64,000 nt of DNA, from positions 79,339,980-79,403,979 of the forward strand of contig CP136063.1 in assembly GCA_032622095.1 (NCBI GenBank), written 5' to 3'. Of the stretch, positions 47,101 through 56,100 are shown in pieces. This DNA comes from Siphonodentalium dalli. Lineage: Eukaryota > Mollusca > Scaphopoda > Gadilida > Siphonodentaliidae. The notes beneath the pieces were generated by a model. It was not told the origin of the DNA. It saw only the letters and a program-made list of their open reading frames with translations, and made no database searches. Positions within the stretch are counted from its first letter, which is position 1. Each line of letters opens with the position of its first letter. The position numbers and the translations under genes are program-made.

Positions 47101-50100
47101 GCAAATATATTTCTATTTACATTTTTGCCCTTGTTTTCAAATATATTCATTAATAATTGTGTTCTAAGGCAGGTTATGGCCTTTACAGACACTTAGGAAC
47201 AGGGTAGGTATAAGATATAAGTAATACAGGGGAGATCTTCCAAAAACATACCTATACCGGGCTGGGTGGGTGCATCTCAGAGGCCTGAAACAAATTGTTT
47301 GTGCAAATTTTGTTCAACCCACATTATGACATTGTTTTAAGTTGTTTTCACTAATAAATGTGTTCTAACATAGATTATGACCTTAACCAACACTTAAGAA
47401 CATATGTAGGTATAAGATAAAGCACTCTCTGGTGCCAAATAAAAGTGATGACTGAATAGGAGTGCTGGTTTGCATTTCACCTCAAATTAATATTGAATAG
47501 TGCCTGATAGTGCTGGCATTTTCACTCTGGCATGTCTAATGACCAAATAATAGTAGTGCTGCAGAGTGCTGGCTAACAAAATACCTCAAATTAAAAAATA
47601 AACATGCCAGCCTGTTTATTTGGCTCCAAAGAGTGATACTACATAACTGTCATTGCAGGTATGGCTATAAGGTGTTCTGATATGATGGTTGGTGGCACCT
47701 TTTTGGGAACAACAGTGAAGAAGTAATTAATTAGTAACTGGACTATTTATGTAAAAATTAAACACAATGTTGGCTTATTGGCACTATAAATATTACCTCA
47801 CAATATCTGTGCATACTGTAGAATAAAACACTTTTTATTTCAAAATGTATTTTTCAATGTCGAAAACAACATCATAACCGTTGATAGTTTTTCAATTGTT
47901 TGAACACTTGGAATCTTCCAGAAACGGACCAATTTAAAACTTACCTTTGATTCTGTTTGATTTGTTCTTGAATAGATTTAAAATGATTTTTTGTCTTATT
48001 TTAGGGGGTGGGTCAAAAACAAATCAGGCGGAAAAAAATATTTTTTTTTGCACAAAAAGGGTGGGTGGGTAGCAAAAGGGCTGTAAAGTTTTTTTTGGGC
48101 CCTGTATGTGTAAATTTTCTCACGACCCCCCCCCCGATGCGGAAGAAAATTATGGTCTAGATGTTAGACATATACGAACTAAATAATTCTTTCCATTAGT
48201 TTCGACCACATAATGGCATATATTTTTCGAGTTTAATATACGTAGTATACACGTATATATATATATATAACTAGCCGATGAGCCCGACGTTGTCCGGGCT
48301 ATTCAAAAACCAAATTTCAAGTCGATAGCTCTACCCAGCCCGACGTTGTCCGGGCTATTCAAAAACCACATTTCAAGTCGACAGCTCTACCCGTTTCCGA
48401 GATCTGGTCTGCACATGCGCGAAGCTGGCGTCGCACGGGCTCGGCCACCCGATAAAATTCGTATCCGGGGCAAGATACATTCACATACCAAATTTCAAGT
48501 CGATAGCTCCACCCGTTTCTGAGATCTCGTCTGCGCATGCGCGAAGCTGGTGTCGCACGGGCTCGGCAATACGACAACGACGACCGCCTGGTCAAACTAC
48601 ACACACGTACCAAGTTTCGACCCGATCGGTCGAGAATCGTAGATTTGTATAAATGACAGACAGACAAACATACAGACAGACAGAGGTCTTCAAAATATAT
48701 ATGAGACTAGCCGATGAGCCCGACGTTGTCCGGGCTATTCATCCGGGCTATTCAAAAACCAAATTTCAAGTCGATAGCTCTACCCGTTTCCGCGATCTGG
48801 TCTGCGCATGCGCGAAGCTGGCGTCGCACGGGCTCGGCGACCCGATAAAATTCGTATCCGGGGCAAGATACATTCACATACCAAATTTCAAGTCGATAGC
48901 TCCACCCGTTTCCGAGATCTCGTCTGCGCATGCGCGAAGCGGCGCCGCACGGGCTCGGCGACCCAATAAAATTCGTATCCGGGTCAAGATACATTCACAT
49001 ACCAAATTTCAAGTCGATAGCTCCACCCGTTTCCGAGATCTCGTCTGCGCATGCGCGAAGCAGGCGCCGCACGGGCTCGCCAATACGACAACGACCACCG
49101 CCTGGTCAAACTACACACACGTACCAAGTTTCGTCCCGATCGGTCGAGAATCGTAGATTTGTATTAAGGACAGACAGACATACAAACAGACAGACAGAGG
49201 TCTTCAAAATATATATGAGATATACAAGTGCATTATGTCGCTGATGTTATGCTTTGAAATTAAATATTTTAGAAATATTGAATTCGAAACTTTCTGGCCA
49301 AAACCGTTCCTTAAATTATAAACTTCTCACTGGAGTTGAATAGAATATTTCTGGCCTAGACCGTTACTGGACTAATTCACGCATTACCATTTGTTCGCTC
49401 AGTTTTGAATTCGAGCACATTGAATCCGCGCAACGTATACGTTGTGACTTAAAGTGTACTGGGCATCATTGAATTGAACTCTAAAGAAGTAAAAATAAAA
49501 CTGCGTAGTAGTCATTTACATTTACGAAATAACTCATAAGAGGCCACCGATGCCCATCACATTAGTTTGCTATTGTATGAGAACAGCACTCTGTCAGTTA
49601 ATTAATCTAAGGGTCTCTAAATTTGTAGTAGATAAGACTTGTTCCAGTCATCGATTGCACGGCAGAGGTAAATGTTTGATATGTATCAGAATCAGGCTGA
49701 CTTCAGAAAAAAGTTCACGCATTACCATTTTGTTTTTGCTCAGTTTTGAATAAGAGCACTTTCAATCCGCGCATCGTAGTGTGTGACTTAAAATATGCGA
49801 AAATATGTTCGTTAAAGTCTTGTATCTGATGACACGTCGAAAACTGACATCGTTAGGAACATATCGGCGACATAATTTTGATCTGAAGACGGTGTTTATA
49901 TGGTCCAAATAATGATTCTGATATTTAAAGTGTTATGGACATCAGTGAATTGAACTCGAGAAGTAAAATCAAAACCGAATAGTCATATGACTTCAGAATA
50001 AATCAGCACTTGGCTGCTTGTATTTTAATGATACCCTGCCCGATTTGACAACATGAAAAAATCCCACCATATATGAATGTGCAATGCCATGAAATAATTT

Positions 50101-53100
50101 CATCGACCAATGTGCCCATATGACGTTTTCAGTGGCTAGTGCATTACAATCGTATAGTGTTTCGTCTACCAGTCAGGTATCTCTTTAGTCTCTTACCAAT
50201 GTTTCCTCGATATCAGCCAACGACCCAGTGTGGGTACATACTGACGAATTTTCCTGGATAGTTGCTGAACCCGGATGAGACACAATGACATTATAGGTTT
50301 GAGACGGCAGTGTGTCACCCAGGGTTTGTAGAAGACTCGATATATCGCCATCCAGGTATACCCAAAAGTACTCTCTTGTCAGCCAGTTGTTAGTTATGCT
50401 CTGGAACAAAATAAGAGGTTGCACTACGAAATTTAGCATAACGCGTCAGTTGCAAATTGAAACATGGGCAGAATTGAACTCAAATTTGTTAATAAATATC
50501 GGAGAATAACAGTACTGGTACATTAATATCACAAACTCTTCAATTACAGCCCTTATTATGGCGGGCATTCATATCAAATTCCATTGATATCCTACAACTT
50601 ACGGCTGAGATAATGACACCGATGGACACAAACCGTTATTTTCAGATACACAAAGAAGGATAATGCTGGAACAGACAAGGGGAACAACGTCATTGTTGTA
50701 AACATTCTATCCTGATGGTGAACCTCAACAACAAATGTTATCCAGATCCGATAACTCATGGTTGCAATACTCCGGCGGATGGATAAAAACATATTTCCAG
50801 ACATATAAAAAGAGATCTTAAAAACGGAAATGCAAACGTCGTATGACCCTCTTTGAAATGACGTCCAATTACGAACCTCTTGTGACTTATCTACCCATGC
50901 CCCTCCATATTCCCACGACTTGATTCAATGACATAACACTATTTGTATGTTGTATCAGTGTCCATATATGTACAACCCAAACTCGAATATCAGTGATCGG
51001 TTCCTTACAGAAACTTCACACATCTTAATCCCAACCAAGACCGGCACACAATGACCATAACAGCAGAGCCAATCCCGATATCTATTACCACTAATTTAAT
51101 ATTCACTCCGAATAGTATATAAGTAGCCACAATTCCCCAATACATTATGCTTTTACTCTTTCCATCTTGAGGTTCTATAACTGTCTGAGCATCATTCAGT
51201 CCGCTACTTTCTATATACTTGGCTGTGTGCTTATCTTATATGCAGTACATACATCGAAGACTCGTATCAATATATATGTGACATCATTACATCACACTTC
51301 TGTTCCCACTTTCATTGAGATCCGACTAACCATGGGTGATAATTAAGCATGGTCAGTCATAAGACCACTATTTCCAGCTCAAACAAGGATGATCACTCAG
51401 GAAAATCCGAACGTCATTGAACACTCATTTGAAGCAGTCCCTATGGCAGATTTTCATACATAGTTTTATTCAGATCCGATAGCCCATGAATGAGATATAT
51501 ACCACGGCAGACGGACGAAGTCAATCCAGTATCCACAGGGGATGTGGGGAAAAACACAGGATAAATATACAAGGTTAACAGTTTTTGGGGGTTTTAATTT
51601 TGGGGACTCACCCCCCCAAGAACGCCATTTTTCTAAGGGCAATTGTGGACCACTCCCAACGTTTCATTGTAAATAGCAGGATGTGTTAAATGTTTTCCAA
51701 TAACCACGCAGAAGAAAGCTCAATTGTGTAAGCCAAATTAAAAGCATCATAAATCACTAAACGCTCACTAATCAAACTTCTCGATAAATGATCAGTTCCA
51801 TACACACAAGTGACAGGCATCACCAGAATATATGCAAAAATAAATCAAAAATCCATACCAAGTCGAAAATCAATCTTTGGTTGGTGGTGTTAGTATCAAC
51901 AAAAATATTATGTGATCTTGTTGTCGCTCTGTTTATTGAAGAGTGGATTTCAGACGAACTTCCTAGTTCCAGTTTAATGGCGATAACGCTGATGTAATGT
52001 TTCGATGCCGTCTTTAATAAGGTTTCCAAGTATTTTGAACCTGAAACAATAAATGTCGAGCTGTAAAATTGGGACAATAAATGGAAAGATCGAACATAAA
52101 TAAGCGAAATCGAAAATGGCAACGACAAAAAATATAATAATTATGTCAATACGAAACACGTCATTAATCCACAAAAATGTGTGCTACAAGAGTACATGGA
52201 CAGCTGTGTTATATGTTCGTAGCTTTCTTTTTTGTTTTTTCAGAAGTTTCTCATAAAATATTAAGTGGAATAAAACTGAAGTCATCGTTTACTATAGATC
52301 GTCTGAATGAATAAAATTGCACTATTGTTTTGCCCACTAACAGCGAAGGATGCCATGACGTCGTTGACAACAAATTGTTCTGAGGTGCGAAGTTTTATTA
52401 AAGATGGATTATCTCTTTATATAAAATTTTTGAAATAGTTTCATGGATATAAAATGATCAATGTGAATTGAACACCCCTGTCCGGGACTAGACTAATATT
52501 GATTTTATTTCGAATATTTTATTACATAATTTGTTAAAAAAAGAGACATATAATTGTTACTATTTTTAGAACAGACCGTTCAGGCGATATCAGATAGCAA
52601 TAGGGATTATTCGAGTTCTCGGATTGCTACACTACGAACGTCAGATGTCCCAGATTGATTGTTTGTATTCGTTTATGCCATAGTTGTAAGCGATAATGAG
52701 TCTAATTAACGTCTATTTGTTACACAATTGCACATACGAATATACGAAATATAATCAATATAATCGATAGAAGTGTTTTCCGACAAGGGTCTTCGATTCA
52801 TCATAGTTTATACCCCGGAAACTATATAACACGTATTTATACGTGAGAGATAAACCATCTTTAAGTGAAATGCATATGAATTGTTCATCTCCATTATATG
52901 ACATCTAAGTCTGAATTTATTGTCACTACATTACATTGAACCGATTAGTTGACACATCGGAATTATCAGATAAAATTGGGTATGTCAGAGGCCAATTGCT
53001 GTTTATATAACATCAAATTTTATTTCGACAATAGTATGAGGATTGGGCTCCCTGCTGCTACATACGCGCGGTACCAGTCAGAGTAAAGTCAGCCCTATTT

Positions 53101-56100
53101 ATGGCTTAAAAAATCTTCGCTCCAAGGCAAGCTTCGTCGAATTAATTGCTAGGGCAGTAAGGCAAGTGAAGGCCAATATGGAGACACTCTTAAGACTTTC
53201 AATTGTTTTTCAGCAAAAGCGTCGTGTTGAATCAATTGAGAATTTCAATTTGTATTTGATTTTACTAATAAAATACGGTTAATAAAAAACGGAATATCAC
53301 GATGAAACGAACCTCGAGCATATAAACATTTGCTCTGTATTCGAAATTCTGCAACTCCTTAACATTTTCGAAATGTGGTTATGGTCACATAAACTTCCAG
53401 TATTTACCACACTTATTGTCAGTATGGCAAATGTTGCAGAGCGATGGCAGATTTTCATACCATGGTCTAATTCCCAAAACCAGTTTACATTCCAATTGTT
53501 ACCCTCCTCCATGTTTTACGCGCTTTTGTCACGTGCCGGTGACCATTCACGCTGTCGCCCGTAGACCAGGGTTTATTGTCTTGTGTTTTTCGCCCGAGTT
53601 GCAAGAATATCTCCCAACATACACAGTGAGTTGCGAGATTACCTGCAAACATACTCAGCGAGTGCACATCCCAAACATGCACTACACTCATACATCTTAT
53701 ATATCCCACGGGTTCTCAAAAAGCACAAGTTGTGGTGTTGGCTAATACGTTAGTTAACACTAACATTCGAAATTTTAAGTAGACACTTTTATCGGAAAAA
53801 TGTTATGTCGGAAAAGTGTTATTTCGGAAACATGTTATCCGGAAAAAATTTATTCTACACTTTTCCCATCGAAATATCTGGTAATTAAATATATTCATGT
53901 AGAAATTATGGTGCAAAATTGAGCGAATCGATGGCGTGAGATCGGTTGGTTATACATTGTTTCCGGTGTATACAACGTAATACATGCGCGTGTTGTGTGT
54001 TGGCATGTGCGCTTATCTAGTATGCATGACTTATTATTCGGCGTGTTTACTTTGGTATTATTGCAACATACATGTATATATATATTATGTGCTTGGGAGC
54101 ATTGTGAAATCGGAAACTTCCCAATTGCTTTCGGAGAAGATCTTAATGGAATTAACATCGTGCATAAATTGTAATAATTGTAATAGTTGTAAGACGACAT
54201 GCCGTCCATGAATATGCCAAGATGGCCATAGCTTTCTAAACTCTCTTCCTTATTCGGAATGTGTAGGATATTAATCCAGAAACGTATGAGAAGAAAAAAT
54301 TCGTTCGAGAACGGAATGTCTCCCGAGGAGCGCAGCTCTCGAGCGGGTGACACATCTCAATTCTCCCAATTAGAGGGTCTTACTAAAAGCCGACAGCACC
54401 CGTCCCAACCCGACCGCACCTCCACCAGGGTTCCGAGCGTGATGGGGTTTGCACTATCGTGCAGAATAGACCTGTATATACCAAATTTCCAATCCGACCG
54501 GTTCCGTCAGGTACGCAAAATCCAAAAGGGCACCGACCGCACCTCCCCTGGCTGCCTGACCACGGAAATGGACATCATATCATGCAGCGAATAGCACCAT
54601 GCATCAATGAGCGATCGGGCAAGTCGCTAGATGCCGCGGAAATGAATGAATTAACCTATATGGCCATATATGCAGATGCCGAATTCGCTATGAATGTACG
54701 CAAGAACGCTGAAAATAACACCCGCCGACCGCACCGCCACCGGGAACCCACCGAGATGGGGTATGCCCTATCGTGCATAATATACATGTATATACCAAAG
54801 TTCCAATCCCCAAGTCGATAGCTCGAGCCGACACGGCACTATTAACCCCTATCTTGCGGCCGGTTCCGGTTCTGTCAGGTACGCGAAATCCAAAAAGGCA
54901 CCGACCGCACCTCCACTGGCTGCCTGACCACGGAAATGGACATCATATCATGCAGCGAAGAGTGTATTCTGGTCCTGCTAGATCAACACCGACATTCGAA
55001 AACTTACACGAGGTGAGTGATAACATATCAATTGAAACATAGAGGTATGAGTTCTAAGGACTATAATTAAAAAGCGCATAACTGTGTATTGTGTCGCAGA
55101 TGTTCCACGGAGATTTTTCTTTATCATGCATGCAAAAATATATTACAAAACAACTGAATATGTTATTTGGAGGGGGGCTAACCCCACGTTTATTTATTAT
55201 AAAATAACATGATTCAAGTCATTATTATAGTCTCCTGTGTAGTGACTTAAGGTGGTATGTTGTTCAAAGAACTGCATGTGACATTATGCATGAATAATGG
55301 AGAGGTGTCACATTCGTCACCATGGATTTCAATTAAATTAATTTATTTATTTGGGTGAATCCCTTGTGATTATCAGTCAAGTGATTAACTAATTTAGTTC
55401 GAGCTCTCATACGATTTACTTATGGCGGTTTTCGTTACAATAGATAGCCATGAACAATGTGCATGTATCAATTGTACGTGTTTTTATAGAAATTGGTTTC
55501 GACACTAGTTATACGATCATGCTAATTGATTGGGATTTAAAAACTGATCAGATTAAGGGATTTTAAAATCTGATTATGACCCTTGGCCTCATCCGTGGGA
55601 CGATTGCGATGTATAGCTTCGTGTACGTGGCAAGAAACTAATTCAAACTTAAATTGCAACCAATGGAATGAACCAATAATATAGTTCCATTGATATATAA
55701 ATTTGTTACTTTCTAAATTGTGTCAAATCGACATCTCGATCATATCATAATGCGACCACCACGAGCAGCAGCATCATATGGGTTAATTTATTCACTTCCG
55801 TTGCAGTCAGCGACTTGCCCGATCGCCCATGGATGCATATGGCTTTTCGCTGCATGATATTATGTCCATGTCCGTGGTCAGGCAGCCGGGCGTGCGGTCG
55901 GTGCCTTTTTTTGGATTTTACGTACCTGACGGAACCGACCGAATGCTGGGGTTAACAGTGCCGTGTCCGCTCGAGCTATCGACTTTTGTATATACAGGTA
56001 TATTCTGCAAACCACAGCACGCTCGGACCCCTGGTGGAGATACGAACGGTTGCGATCGGATGCGGTCGACTTTTAGTAGGACCGCAATTAGAAGGGCAAT

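Larger units (their letters stand above)
45218..50196 (-). other. iGluR intron C-D
   Basis: A 5.0-kb intron with a mariner-like palindrome (45436-45707), a poly-G-ended DNA element (47020-48136), a CpG-rich tandem repeat (48268-49213) and a local duplication (49378-49990). Between 45,710 and 47,012 nothing was recognised. Confidence 0.8.

Noticed and set aside
48653-49156. A 167-codon plus-strand frame, the longest single frame in the window
   Set aside because: It is built entirely of the CpG-rich tandem repeat; the same residues recur once per unit and there is no domain.
53895-54353. A 152-codon minus-strand frame
   Set aside because: Low complexity (a Tyr/Asn run), overlaps the inverted repeat at 54.4 kb, has no recognisable domain and lies in an intron.
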